The notes: generated from the sequence alone by a model not told the origin. A stretch of 64,000 nt of DNA from CAZEDM01 sp964511075 (GCA_964511075.1 CAZEDM010000001.1:1-64000); one strand, 5' to 3'. Positions 35,372 through 44,450 are shown, counted from the stretch's first letter. Numbers and translations: made by a program.

Positions 35372-36151
35372 ATGCCTAACAAAGTCTTAGTAGCGGATGA
35401 TAGCCAGACCATCCGGAGCGTGGCAGAATTTCTGCTCAGACAAAAAGGATGTGAGGTCATCCTGGCTAAGGATGGAGAGGAGGCTTTAACCCTCATAAGA
35501 AGCTCTTCACCTGATCTGGTGCTTTTAGATAATTCGATGCCGCTTTTGGATGGATATACTCTTTGTCAGAGACTTAAGAAGGATCCTGCCTTAAAGGATA
35601 TTCCGGTGGTGATGTTGCTTAATTCCAGAGACACAGTCAACCAGGAAGGATTTATAGAATCGGAATGCGAGAACTTTATCGTTAAGCCATTTTCGCCCAG
35701 GGAGTTTCTGGAGAGGGTAGGAGAGTATCTGAAAAAAGATAAGCTGACAGAAGATGCCACAAGGGTAAGAGATGCAGAGAGTAGGGAGATAAAAGAGCCT
35801 TCAGAATTTTCCAGTGACCTGGGGGATTTGTCCGAACCAGAATTCGGCGGAGAGAGAAAAGATTTTGAAGAAAAAACCCAGACAACTCTTGACCAGAACA
35901 ACTACGAGAAATTCGTAACCGAGTTCAAAAGGGAGATGGAGGGTCTGGGGGAAGACGAGCCGATAGTCTACCGGGAGATGAAACTGGAGAATGCCGAAAA
36001 AGAGAGGGAGCCCCAGAAGCTGAATTATGATGATCTGACCCAGAGGATTGTGGAGGAAGTCTCCCTCAGAGTCGCACAGAAGATCGCCGATAAGATAGAT
36101 GCTCAGGAAATTGAACAGTTGATAAAGGAGAAAGTCAAGGAGCTGGTTTAG
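35372..36151 (+). CDS. Receiver-domain protein with charged C-terminal extension
   Basis: Residues 1-120 form a CheY-like receiver with the acidic pair 'VADDS', phospho-acceptor Asp53 ('VLLDNSMP') and Lys in 'IVKPF'. The remaining 140 residues are highly charged and helical ('TQRIVEEVSLRVAQKIADKI'). They match a C-terminal part often seen in FrzS- or TPR-like response regulators of FCB and delta-type bacteria. No DNA-binding or enzymatic domain is present, so output is probably by protein contact. It starts ten bases after the rhomboid gene. Confidence 0.82.
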   Translation: MPNKVLVADDSQTIRSVAEFLLRQKGCEVILAKDGEEALTLIRSSSPDLVLLDNSMPLLDGYTLCQRLKKDPALKDIPVVMLLNSRDTVNQEGFIESECENFIVKPFSPREFLERVGEYLKKDKLTEDATRVRDAESREIKEPSEFSSDLGDLSEPEFGGERKDFEEKTQTTLDQNNYEKFVTEFKREMEGLGEDEPIVYREMKLENAEKEREPQKLNYDDLTQRIVEEVSLRVAQKIADKIDAQEIEQLIKEKVKELV

Positions 36152-36260
36152 AAAGGAAGTACTGATTACTTTACGTCGCTTAATATAATTCCATCAATTT
36201 TTTGCACTGCCTTAAAATTTTAACTCATATTTTCCCGTATCTCTAATAACTGGACTTGAA

Positions 36261-36276
36261 CTAAGGAGGATTTCTG
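36261..36276 (+). promoter_or_regulatory. Strong Shine-Dalgarno in front of a CTG start codon
   Basis: AAGGAGGA at 36263-36270 is followed by TTT and the CTG at 36274-36276. The only in-frame alternative downstream is GTG 36343, which has no Shine-Dalgarno and loses a conserved cysteine. Confidence 0.7.
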
Positions 36277-37011
36277 TTCGACACATCCATATCGTTTTTA
36301 GCCGCTTTTACAGGTGGGCTTATCTCTTTTATCTCACCCTGTGTGCTTCCGCTTATTCCGGGATATCTTTCCTTTATAACCGGCCTGACCCTGGAGGAAC
36401 TTCAGAGTAAAGAGGATAAATTAGATACAATAAAGAAAACCAGCTTGAATTCCCTTTTCTTCATCCTGGGGTTCTCAGTAGTATTTATCCTACTGGGAGC
36501 CTCAGCCACTTTCTTGGGTAAGCTCCTTATTTCCAAACTCTCTATTTTTAACAAGATCGCCGGTGTAATAATTTTCGTGTTCGGGTTTCATCTCATAGGA
36601 ATCTATAGGATACCCTGGCTGGATTATGAGAAAAGATTTCACGCCCGCAAGAAGGGATTGGGTCTTTTTGAGTCCTTTTTAATAGGACTGGCTTTTGCCT
36701 TTGGGTGGAGTCCCTGTATCGGACCTATCTTAGCCGGGATCTTAGTCTTAGCTTCCAACCAGCAGACAGTAGTCCAGGGAATGGGTCTGCTTTTGGCTTA
36801 TTCCTTGGGTTTAGGCATACCCTTTATGATAACCGGAATCGGGTTTAATCTTTTTCTTGAATTTTTCGCCAAGATCAAGAAGCATTTCCGGACCATTGAG
36901 ACCGTAAGCGGCTTATTTCTTATGGTCATCGGGGTTTTAATTTTCTTCAATGCAATGGGTTATATAGCTTCGTTCTTGATACGCCTTTTTCCCGGACTTT
37001 TGAAGGGTTAG
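36274..37011 (+). CDS. ccdA: CcdA-family thiol-disulfide transporter (CTG start)
   Basis: From a CTG at 36274 the frame encodes 245 residues beginning 'MFDTSISFLAAFTGGLISFI', then 'SPCVLPLIPGYLSF'. This includes both conserved cysteines, Cys23 (SPCVLP) and Cys148 (GWSPCIGP), and six transmembrane helices, as in CcdA proteins that carry electrons to the periplasmic thioredoxin system. The usual start-codon rule would give a GTG at 36343, which drops the first helix and Cys23. An in-frame TAA at 36262 limits any earlier start, and AAGGAGGA (36263-36270) lies four to five bases before the CTG. So CTG initiation is the best reading. It heads the redox operon that continues to 41347. Confidence 0.82.
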   Translation: MFDTSISFLAAFTGGLISFISPCVLPLIPGYLSFITGLTLEELQSKEDKLDTIKKTSLNSLFFILGFSVVFILLGASATFLGKLLISKLSIFNKIAGVIIFVFGFHLIGIYRIPWLDYEKRFHARKKGLGLFESFLIGLAFAFGWSPCIGPILAGILVLASNQQTVVQGMGLLLAYSLGLGIPFMITGIGFNLFLEFFAKIKKHFRTIETVSGLFLMVIGVLIFFNAMGYIASFLIRLFPGLLKG

Positions 37012-37018
37012 AGTCGTT

Positions 37019-37927
37019 ATGGTAATATCTGTTTTCAGGTCCTCTTTAAATTTTTTTTCATTTCTATTTCTGATATTAACTTTTCAGGGAGCAGTTATGG
37101 GAACTGAAATCAGGCTAAAAGAACTGATACCTGAGGGAAGCAGGGATTTTGAGAAATGGGGCAGAACCCAGACCTATGACCGGAAGAACCTTTACGATTA
37201 TATGAACGGAGGGGCTGAGCTTTATCTTTCCTATGACTTTCAGAAGCTCATAGTTCAGAGATACAAAGCCAAAGAAAAAGAGATAACTGTTGAAATCTAC
37301 CAGATGGAAACCTCAGAGGATGCTTTCGGAGTTTTCTCCTTAGAGCAGGAGGGGGAGTTCCTTCAGATAGAGAATAAAGCTTTTTACTCCTCCGGGCTTC
37401 TGAAGTTGTGGAAAGCTAATTATTTTGTACGGATAATGGATATAAGCGGAAATGATAAGCTGAAGGATGTAATCTTGGATTTAGGCGAAAAGGTCTCATC
37501 CAAAATAGATAAGAAGGGGAAATTGCCCGAGCTTCTATCCAGACTTCCCCAAGAAGGGCTAATCTCTAATTCCGAAAAATTTTTCCACAGGCAGATTGTT
37601 CTGAACAACCTCTATTTTCTTTCAACCGAAAACCTTTTGAACTTGGATGAGGAGACCTCTGCAGTTATGGCGGATTACTCCATCGGCAAGATGAATCTTA
37701 AACTTCTGCTGGTATCATATCCAGATAGCTCTCAGGCGAAGCTTGCCTTAGAGAACTTTTGTAAAAAATACCTTAAGATAACTCCTTCTGACAAAAAAGT
37801 TATTCAGAAAGTAGAGGAGGATAAATTCATAGGATTGGAGTTGGAGAAAAATTATCTAGGGATAACTTTTGAAGGTAAGGATAAGGCAAAAACCAGTGAT
37901 TTTTTACAGAATTTAAAGAGGGATTAA
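37019..37927 (+). CDS. Exported protein, DUF6599-like
   Basis: A signal segment ('FSFLFLILTFQGAVMG') precedes a conserved-looking 'NLYDYMNGGAELYLSYDF' and 'YQMETSEDAFGVFSLEQEG'. This pattern recalls a family I remember as DUF6599; the name is tentative. The function is unknown. It sits seven bases after ccdA and one base before the first Tat-type DUF362 gene, so it should be part of the same redox operon and act in the periplasm. Confidence 0.65.
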   Translation: MVISVFRSSLNFFSFLFLILTFQGAVMGTEIRLKELIPEGSRDFEKWGRTQTYDRKNLYDYMNGGAELYLSYDFQKLIVQRYKAKEKEITVEIYQMETSEDAFGVFSLEQEGEFLQIENKAFYSSGLLKLWKANYFVRIMDISGNDKLKDVILDLGEKVSSKIDKKGKLPELLSRLPQEGLISNSEKFFHRQIVLNNLYFLSTENLLNLDEETSAVMADYSIGKMNLKLLLVSYPDSSQAKLALENFCKKYLKITPSDKKVIQKVEEDKFIGLELEKNYLGITFEGKDKAKTSDFLQNLKRD

Positions 37928-37928
37928 T

Positions 37929-38879
37929 ATGCAAAAGAAATTAAATTTTACCAGACGAGAATTTATGAAAGGGACAACCTTTACCAGCCTGGCGGTGGCT
38001 CTGGGGCTTTTATCTCCCGAGGTTTTATCCCCTGAAACAGTCAAATTAGAAAGAGTGGTGCTGATTAGAGATAAAGATGTTCAAAATGAAGATCTGGTTG
38101 TTAATAAAAAGATTCTTTCAGAGATGCTTGATTCCGGGATGGCAAGTTTAAATGGTGAAAAATATGGAATTGCACTCTGGAAAAAATTGTTTTCCCCAAA
38201 AGATGTGGTTGGGGTTAAGATGAATGCTATGGTGACCCCTACGCATAATGAGTTGATTGAGCTAATAGTAGAGAATCTCTCGAGAGCAGGGGTCGAAGAC
38301 CAGAATGTCTATATCTGGGACCGGGATAGGGTTGGGATTAGCTCTGCGGAGATGTTCTCCAGAACAAGAGAATTGGGCTATGCCAAAGACCATCTGAGCA
38401 ACGTAATTAAGAAATGCACCGCCTTGATCAATGTCTGCGGCATGAAAAGCCACTGGCTTTCCGGGGCGGCTTTTTCCATAAAGAACTGGGCCGGGGCAAT
38501 CGACAACCCTTTTGAATATCATACCGAGGACTGCTGTTCCTCCTTAGGGAAAATACCTGCGATTCCCGAGATAAAGTCCAAATGCTGTCTAATAATCTTG
38601 GATGGATTAAGGCCCTTATTTAACGGAGGACCTCAGGTTGATCCGAAATATCTGTGGAATTATAATGGGCTTATCCTTGGCTTTGACCATGTGGCAGTTG
38701 ATACTGTCGCTTTGAGGGTTATCCAGGGTAAAAGGGACGAATACAAGAAGCAGAAATGGATCTTAAGCCCTCCTCCTCTTCACATAGCTTTGGCTGATAC
38801 TAAATATAAAGCAGGGACAAGTGACCTGTCCAGAATAGAGCTTATAAAACTGGGCTGGGAAGAAGGGGTGCTCTTGTGA
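37929..38879 (+). CDS. Tat-exported DUF362-domain protein, first copy
   Basis: The N-terminus 'TRREFMKGTTFTSLAVALGL' is a twin-arginine signal. The mature part has DUF362 blocks: 'VGVKMNAMVTPTHNELIEL', 'GMKSHWLSGAAFSIKNWAGAI' and 'CLIILDGLRPLFNGGPQ'. Twin-arginine export implies a folded cofactor-bearing protein. The Cys pairs ('TEDCCSS', 'SKCC') may matter but no standard 4Fe-4S motif is seen. The stop overlaps the next DUF362 gene (start GTG at 38876) by four bases. Confidence 0.75.
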   Translation: MQKKLNFTRREFMKGTTFTSLAVALGLLSPEVLSPETVKLERVVLIRDKDVQNEDLVVNKKILSEMLDSGMASLNGEKYGIALWKKLFSPKDVVGVKMNAMVTPTHNELIELIVENLSRAGVEDQNVYIWDRDRVGISSAEMFSRTRELGYAKDHLSNVIKKCTALINVCGMKSHWLSGAAFSIKNWAGAIDNPFEYHTEDCCSSLGKIPAIPEIKSKCCLIILDGLRPLFNGGPQVDPKYLWNYNGLILGFDHVAVDTVALRVIQGKRDEYKKQKWILSPPPLHIALADTKYKAGTSDLSRIELIKLGWEEGVLL

Positions 38880-39793
38880 AAAGAAGGGATTTCATAAAAG
38901 GCAGTTTAGGCTTAGGAGCGGGATTAAGTTTATATTCAGTTTTTCCTCTCAAGGTTTTCGGAGAGGAACTCAATAAAAGTAGTTTGTCCGATCTGGCTGT
39001 GGTCGCTCAGGGAGCTCCAAAGGAGATGACCAGAAAGGCAGTTGAGCTTTTAGGCGGTATGGGTAAATTCGTCTCTAAGGGTGATATCGTGGTGGTGAAA
39101 CCCAACATCGGCTGGGACAGGAAGCCCGAAGAGGCGGCTGATACTAATCCTGAAGTCGTCTCAGAGGTAGTGAAGATGTGTCTTGAGGCTGGTGCCAAGA
39201 AGGTCAAGGTCTTTGACCGGCCTTGCAATTCCGCTCAGAGATGCTATGAGAACAGCGGAATCAAAAAAGCAGCCTCTGAGGCTGGAGCAGAGGTAAGTTA
39301 CGTTCTGGATGCAGGGTTCAAGGAGACAAAGTTTCCGGCTGGAGTTTATCTGAAATCCTGGAAGATCTATAAACCTGCTCTGGAATGTGACCTTCTGATA
39401 AACATCCCGATTGCTAAACACCATTCCCTTGCTCGGTTAACCCTGGGGATGAAGAACCTTATGGGGCTTTTGGGTGGAGATAGAGGTAAGATTCATCTGA
39501 ACATTGACCAGAACCTGGCGGATTTGTCTAATTTCATAAGACCAGGATTGAATATCATCGATGCCTACAGGATTTTGACCAAGCATGGTCCTTCTGCCGG
39601 TCGTCCGGAAGATGTGAAATTTGCCAAGACCATAATCGCAGGTAAGAATATCGCCTCTGTGGATGCTTATGGCACAACTCTTTTTGGTCTGAAGCCTGAG
39701 GATTTACCTTGCATAGTCCTGGGGGACAAATTAGGATTGGGAGAAATAGATTTAAGTAAGCTCAAGACTAAAACGTATAGCTTTGCTTCTTGA
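38876..39793 (+). CDS. Tat-exported DUF362-domain protein, second copy
   Basis: The twin-arginine signal is 'MKRRDFIKGSLGLGAGLSLY'. The DUF362 core includes 'VVVKPNIGWDRKPEEAADTNP', given here as 'VVVKPNIGWDR', then 'INIPIAKHHSLARLTLGMKN' and 'IIDAYRILTKHGPSAGRP'. It is only distantly similar to the copy before it, so the pair is not a recent duplication. Its GTG overlaps the preceding stop (GTGA), which suggests tightly coupled translation and perhaps a heteromeric complex. Confidence 0.78.
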   Translation: MKRRDFIKGSLGLGAGLSLYSVFPLKVFGEELNKSSLSDLAVVAQGAPKEMTRKAVELLGGMGKFVSKGDIVVVKPNIGWDRKPEEAADTNPEVVSEVVKMCLEAGAKKVKVFDRPCNSAQRCYENSGIKKAASEAGAEVSYVLDAGFKETKFPAGVYLKSWKIYKPALECDLLINIPIAKHHSLARLTLGMKNLMGLLGGDRGKIHLNIDQNLADLSNFIRPGLNIIDAYRILTKHGPSAGRPEDVKFAKTIIAGKNIASVDAYGTTLFGLKPEDLPCIVLGDKLGLGEIDLSKLKTKTYSFAS

Positions 39794-39832
39794 TTGGGCA
39801 GTTTAGCTTTTAGCAGGTAGCAAGGAGCTTTC

Positions 39833-41347
39833 TTGAAAACCCTTCGCAGAATTTCCCAGATTCTTTTTTTGTTTTTTTTCATTTACCTTTTTCTTATAGC
39901 CAGCTACCCCTTATCCACGAAAATTCCAGTTGACCTCTTTCTTAGAGCTGATCCTCTTATTGCAGTTTCCTCCATAGTTTCCTCCAGAGCTTTTATCGAC
40001 ACTTTCTTCCCAGCACTACTATTAGTCCTTTTAGCCTTATCCTTGGGTCGGGTTTTCTGCGGGTGGGCTTGTCCCCTGGGAACGAGCCTGGATATCTTCA
40101 GCTATCTTTTTAAGAATAAAACAGGAAAAAGTCTTAAAAAGCTGCTCAGCCTGAAATATTATATTCTGATTTTCCTTTTGATAGGGGCAGTTTTCTCTTC
40201 TCAGCTTATCTGGTTTTTAGACCCCATTGCTTTTTTTTCCCGCTCCTTGACCCTTTCCGTTTTTCCGATAATCACCGGGTTGTTTACTTTGATTTTCAAT
40301 CTTCTGTTTCAGTTTATTTTTCTGCAGGACTGGCTAAGTAAATTGCAGCTCTTTTTTTCATCTACTCTTTTACCTACCCAGGTTAATTTCTTCCGGATGT
40401 CAAGTCTTATCTTGCTGATAATTCTTACAATCTTCCTTCTGGAATTCGTATCCAGAAGGTTCTGGTGCAGGAATCTTTGCCCCTTAGGCGCGCTTTATGC
40501 ATTTCTATCTAAACTTCAGATTCTAAAAAGAAGGGTAACCAAGGACTGTACCGAATGTGGCATATGTAAAGACCTTTGTAAGATGAATGCGATTGAAAAG
40601 GATTTTAAGATTACTTTACATCGAGAATGTATTCTGTGTTATGATTGTGTAAGGGATTGTCCCCTGGATGTAACCAGGATAGATTTTAAGGAAAAGCCTG
40701 CATCTCAGGGGTTTGACCTGGGACGAAGAAAGGTCTTAGCCTCAACTGCCCTGGGCTTGGTCTCAGTTGGGCTTTTGAAATCATCCTTTAAAGACAGAAA
40801 CCTGAAAAGCGGTCTTATAAGACCTCCAGGTGCGAGAGTGGAAAGCGAGTTTTTGGACAGATGTATCCGCTGCCACGAATGTGTAAAGGTCTGCTCTACT
40901 TCTGGGAATTTTCTACAGCCGGCTTTGCTTGAAGGAGGACTGGAGGCTTTCTGGACGCCGGTCGGGCATGCCCGTACCGGTTACTGCGAATATAACTGCA
41001 TAATGTGCACCCAGGTCTGCCCTACCCGGGCTATTCATCCACTGGATGTTGCTACCAAGAAAAAAACAATCATCGGGCTGGCCTTCATCGATAGGAACAG
41101 ATGTATCCCTTGGTATAAAAACACCAATTGTCTAGTGTGCGAAGAGCACTGCCCGGTTCCGGATAAGGCAATAATATTGAAAGAGGAAGAAGTTATTCAT
41201 TATGACGGGACCTTGAAGAAGGTCAAAAGACCTTACGTGGTAGAAAATTTATGCATCGGCTGCGGAATCTGCGAGACCAAATGCCCGGTTGAAGGGAAAT
41301 CCGCTATTTTCATAACTCCACAGGGGGAGCAAAGATTTAAGGATTAA
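39833..41347 (+). CDS. NapH-NapG-like fused polyferredoxin
   Basis: The N-terminal 230 residues are a four- to six-helix NapH-like membrane part with 'CGWACPLG' and 'CRNLCPLGALYAF'. Two 4Fe-4S motifs follow ('CTECGICKDLC', 'CILCYDCVRDCP'). Then a second twin-arginine-like segment appears inside the protein ('GRRKVLASTALGLVSVG', about residue 300), and a NapG-like part follows with 'RPPGARVESEFLDRCIRC' and four more clusters ('CIMCTQVCP', 'CLVCEEHCP', 'CIGCGICETKCP'). NapG and NapH are separate proteins in nitrate reductase loci; here they appear fused. It should pass quinol electrons to a periplasmic partner, plausibly the DUF362 proteins. The TTG start is preceded by AAGGAG. Confidence 0.82.
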   Translation: MKTLRRISQILFLFFFIYLFLIASYPLSTKIPVDLFLRADPLIAVSSIVSSRAFIDTFFPALLLVLLALSLGRVFCGWACPLGTSLDIFSYLFKNKTGKSLKKLLSLKYYILIFLLIGAVFSSQLIWFLDPIAFFSRSLTLSVFPIITGLFTLIFNLLFQFIFLQDWLSKLQLFFSSTLLPTQVNFFRMSSLILLIILTIFLLEFVSRRFWCRNLCPLGALYAFLSKLQILKRRVTKDCTECGICKDLCKMNAIEKDFKITLHRECILCYDCVRDCPLDVTRIDFKEKPASQGFDLGRRKVLASTALGLVSVGLLKSSFKDRNLKSGLIRPPGARVESEFLDRCIRCHECVKVCSTSGNFLQPALLEGGLEAFWTPVGHARTGYCEYNCIMCTQVCPTRAIHPLDVATKKKTIIGLAFIDRNRCIPWYKNTNCLVCEEHCPVPDKAIILKEEEVIHYDGTLKKVKRPYVVENLCIGCGICETKCPVEGKSAIFITPQGEQRFKD

Positions 41348-41383
41348 TGGTTCAAAGGCTCAAAGGGAAAAATCTTTGTAGGG

Positions 41384-41408
41384 ACAGAACATCGTTCTGT
41401 TCTTTTTA
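41384..41408 (+). terminator. Terminator of the redox operon
   Basis: ACAGAAC and GTTCTGT pair around a 3-base loop, followed by TCTTTTT. Its 5' side is a family B start (GTAGGGACAG at 41378). Confidence 0.6.
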
Positions 41409-41457
41409 ATGCCGTTTTTCCATCTGATAAGAATTCTGATATAGTATGGGGAATTTC

Positions 41458-41499
41458 CAAGAGTAAAATCTTTCAGCATTAAGCCGATAAATATACAAG
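41458..41499 (+). repeat. 42-bp block duplicated before both TonB receptor genes (copy 1)
   Basis: This block is identical to 44547-44588, and similarity continues weakly up to both start codons. It contains the sigma-28-type promoter described separately. Confidence 0.9.
41464..41490 (+). promoter_or_regulatory. Sigma-28 (FliA)-type promoter of the first TonB receptor gene
   Basis: TAAA (41464-41467), 15 bases, GCCGATAA (41483-41490): the textbook FliA consensus. The ATG is 70 bases further on. Confidence 0.6.
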
Positions 41500-41559
41500 A
41501 TTCCAATTGATCCTGAGGTTTAAAAGAATTCAGCCATAGACTTCAAAATGGGGGGCAAA

Positions 41560-43725
41560 ATGAAGAGGTTCATCCTTATTTTTACGCCAAGAAAGTGCTT
41601 TATAGCAGGCATTCACCTTTTTGGAGGTATACTTTTCCTGACATGGCTGGTTTTAGGAGGTGATCTCCTGCTGGCTCAAGCATCAGATGAACTTGACGAT
41701 CTGATGAAGATGAAATTGGAGGACCTCTTGAATGTCACCGTTGTCTCGGCATCTCGATATGAACAGAAAATCATAGACTCCCCCAGATCAGTCTCCATTA
41801 TCACCTCAGAGGAGATCAGAAAGAAAAACTACCGCACCACTCCTGAGGCGCTGAACGAGCTCGTCGGCATTCTGGTACAGGAGACGAATTACGCTGGAGG
41901 GTCGCCCATCATCCGGGGATTGGTGGGAAATCAGATTTTAATTCTGGTTGATGGGATCAGATTGAATAACGCCATCTTCCGCCTTGGTCCAAATCAATAC
42001 CTCAATATGATCGATATCAATCAGATCGAGAGGATCGAGGTGGTTCGAGGACCTGGATCGGTGCTTTACGGCAGCGATGCCCTGGGTGGCCTTATCAATA
42101 TCATCACCAAGTCCCGAAAAGAGTATACCAAACCTCTGGATAACACCACCAGGTTTTTTAGTCGCTATTCCAGTGCAGATGACGGGAAAATCGGACGTAT
42201 TGATCTGAACGGCAATATCAAAAACACAGGCTTTATCGGAGGGCTCAGCTATAAGAAATTCGGCGATCTGCGTGCAGGAAACAGAACGGGACTTCAGTCT
42301 TTCACCGCATATGAGGAATGGGATGGTGACCTCAAAATAGAGTATAGATTCTCAGATCTGCAAGGCATTGTAGCCGGCATGCAGCATGTTAGCCAGCTGA
42401 ATGTGCCCAGAACAGACAAGCTGATATCGGGCTCCTGTTTGAAATATGAATGGGATCCCGAGAAGCGGGACCTGATTTATGCACAATATGAAGGTAATAA
42501 GATCAACCCCATAATTGAAACGTTTCAAACTACATTTTCCTATCAGCATCAACTGGAGGAATATTACATAGTTAAAAGCTCCAAACCGAATGTCCAGGAA
42601 GAACATAAGGATGAGGTTAAATCATTTGGATTCACATTTCAACTCAATTCCAAGGTGGGCGAACACCAGTTTTTAACTTACGGTGCTGATTATTACACAG
42701 ATTGGGTCGAGAGTCGAAGGGTGGATGTGGACACGGCATCCGGTACGCGCACAATTAAAAAGGGAACATTTGCTGATGGTTCAACTTACCGCTCCATAGC
42801 AGGGTTTTTGCAGGATGATATTCAGGTGACCGAGCTTCTCTCTTTGAATTTAGGCCTTCGCCACAGCTGGTTCGATGTTCGGGCAGATGTTGATGACCCT
42901 CTTACTGGAGCTATTAAGGTTCATTCCCATCCGACTGCTCTGACCGGCTGTGCCAGAGCTTTGTACAAGCTGACAAAAAATTTTGTGGTCAATCTGGGTG
43001 TGGGGCAGGGGTTCAGAGCGCCCAACATCGATGATTTAACCATCCTGGGCAGCTTCGGCAGCGGTTTCGAGGTTCCCAATCCAGATCTCAAGCCGGAACA
43101 GAGCATAACCTATGAGATCGGGCTTAAGACGCAGCATAAAGGTTTCTCCGGCTCCCTGTATTGTTTTCTCAGCAGTTATCGGGATATGATTGAAAGGGGT
43201 GGGGGTACCTTTAATAACCTTCCCTTTTTGGACAGCAATGACAATGGTATCCAGGACGAGGGGGAAGAAGATGTTTACCAGAGAAAGAATATAGGTAAAG
43301 CACGAATCCAGGGGATTGAGGCAGAGGGACAAATCCTGTTTTTGGACGCCTTGATCGTATCTGGCAATATCGCCTGGATTAAGGGTGATAATTTAGTGGA
43401 TGATACGCCTCTTAGACGCATACCCCCGATCAAGGGAAAATTGGGCGCTGAGTGGAGATCGAAGAAAAGATGGGTAGAATACTACAATCTGTTTGCTACA
43501 AAACAGGACAGGCTGGCACCCGGGGACATAGAGGATCCCCGTATCCCTGTTGGTGGCACACCGGGATTCGTAACCTTTAATCTCCGAGGGGGGATGGATT
43601 TAAACCAATTCGGCAATGTCACAGTTGCCCTGGAAAACATAACCGATAAAACCTACAGGCTTCACGGCTCTGGCATCGATTGCCCGGGCGTTAATCTTGT
43701 GATCGGTTACGAATTATCCTTTTAG
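41560..43725 (+). CDS. TonB-dependent outer-membrane receptor, copy 1
   Basis: After a signal segment, 'DELDDLMKMKLEDLLNVTVVSASR' marks the start of the mature N-terminus typical of receptors linked to YfiR-like genes. A plug domain follows ('SVSIITSEEIRKKNYRTTPEAL', 'IEVVRGPGSVLYGSDALGGLINII'), then a 22-strand-type barrel ending in 'GVNLVIGYELSF' with a terminal Phe. I chose the ATG at 41560 because GGGGGG precedes it exactly as in the second receptor gene; an in-frame ATG is also at 41548. The ligand is unknown. A YfiR-like gene follows after six bases. Confidence 0.88.
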   Translation: MKRFILIFTPRKCFIAGIHLFGGILFLTWLVLGGDLLLAQASDELDDLMKMKLEDLLNVTVVSASRYEQKIIDSPRSVSIITSEEIRKKNYRTTPEALNELVGILVQETNYAGGSPIIRGLVGNQILILVDGIRLNNAIFRLGPNQYLNMIDINQIERIEVVRGPGSVLYGSDALGGLINIITKSRKEYTKPLDNTTRFFSRYSSADDGKIGRIDLNGNIKNTGFIGGLSYKKFGDLRAGNRTGLQSFTAYEEWDGDLKIEYRFSDLQGIVAGMQHVSQLNVPRTDKLISGSCLKYEWDPEKRDLIYAQYEGNKINPIIETFQTTFSYQHQLEEYYIVKSSKPNVQEEHKDEVKSFGFTFQLNSKVGEHQFLTYGADYYTDWVESRRVDVDTASGTRTIKKGTFADGSTYRSIAGFLQDDIQVTELLSLNLGLRHSWFDVRADVDDPLTGAIKVHSHPTALTGCARALYKLTKNFVVNLGVGQGFRAPNIDDLTILGSFGSGFEVPNPDLKPEQSITYEIGLKTQHKGFSGSLYCFLSSYRDMIERGGGTFNNLPFLDSNDNGIQDEGEEDVYQRKNIGKARIQGIEAEGQILFLDALIVSGNIAWIKGDNLVDDTPLRRIPPIKGKLGAEWRSKKRWVEYYNLFATKQDRLAPGDIEDPRIPVGGTPGFVTFNLRGGMDLNQFGNVTVALENITDKTYRLHGSGIDCPGVNLVIGYELSF

Positions 43726-43797
43726 AACTTATTGGAGCGAAGTGCCCAGCTGGGGGTAATTGATAATAACGAGATTCACAACAAAGTTCTCAAGTCA

Positions 43798-44385
43798 ATG
43801 GACAAACCCAAAAATTATTTGCGTGGATTGATCTTGATGAGCATTTTGATATTTCAATGTGTAGCCGGATTCCCTGCGCAGAAGATGGCGATTCCAGTGA
43901 AGCTGCAAATAGCCCTTTTCTTAAAAATACTAACCTTTGACCGGAACCTGAAGGAGAGAGTAGGCAGTGAACTGGTCTTCGCTGTTCTCTACCAGGAAAA
44001 TTTCGGGACATCTCTTGAGGTGAAAAAGGAGTTTTTGAAATTGGTGGAGAAATCTTCCCTGGGAAAAATCGATGAGATCCCGCTTCGGTTTGTATCGATT
44101 AACCTTGAGGAGAATGATATAAAGGAAGCCGCTTCAAGGAACAATGTGGATATCATCTATGTGACCCCTCTGGACCAGATGAAGATGGAGACCATAACCT
44201 CGGTTAGTCGATCCAGAGGGATAACGACTTTAACCGGTGTGGCTGATTATGTGAAGTCAGGACTTGCGGTGGGGATTGATACTAAAGACGAAAAACCTTT
44301 GATTCTCATTAACCTGTCCGCGGCAAAAGCTGAAGGTGCGGATTTCAGCTCACAGCTGTTGAAATTAGCCAAAATCATCAAATGA
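43798..44385 (+). CDS. YfiR-like (DUF4154) periplasmic protein, copy 1
   Basis: From the ATG at 43798 a signal segment ('GLILMSILIFQCVAGFPA') is followed by the DUF4154/YfiR fold: 'KLQIALFLKILTFDRNLKE', 'DIIYVTPLDQMK', 'TLTGVADYVKSGLAVGI', 'LINLSAAKAEGADFSSQLLKL'. YfiR-type proteins are periplasmic inhibitors of membrane signalling enzymes. An earlier TTG at 43732 is possible, but the region before the signal segment looks like spacer. It belongs with the receptor before it, and its paralogue is at 46693. Confidence 0.82.
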   Translation: MDKPKNYLRGLILMSILIFQCVAGFPAQKMAIPVKLQIALFLKILTFDRNLKERVGSELVFAVLYQENFGTSLEVKKEFLKLVEKSSLGKIDEIPLRFVSINLEENDIKEAASRNNVDIIYVTPLDQMKMETITSVSRSRGITTLTGVADYVKSGLAVGIDTKDEKPLILINLSAAKAEGADFSSQLLKLAKIIK

Positions 44386-44423
44386 TAATAAATATCACAG
44401 CTCTAAAAACCTTATTAGGAAAA

Positions 44424-44450
44424 AGCTCGATTAAGGGCTAAAGCAGAGAG
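44424..44450 (+). pseudogene. Remnant of a deleted histidine kinase gene
   Basis: Directly after the first YfiR gene, AGCTCGATTAA (44424-44434) and GCTAAAGCAGAGAG (44437-44450) match 47304-47314 and 47421-47434, respectively, in the histidine kinase gene that follows the second YfiR gene. Order and context agree, with about 106 bases between them removed and the rest of the gene lost. Confidence 0.65.

Noticed and set aside
36086..36095. GCCGATAA inside the receiver-protein gene upstream of ccdA
   Set aside because: It is part of the codons for Ala-Asp-Lys and has no TAAA at the right distance.
41348..41547. Possible cobalamin riboswitch before the TonB receptor
   Set aside because: The leader after the promoter is only about 70 bases long and lacks the conserved B12-box.
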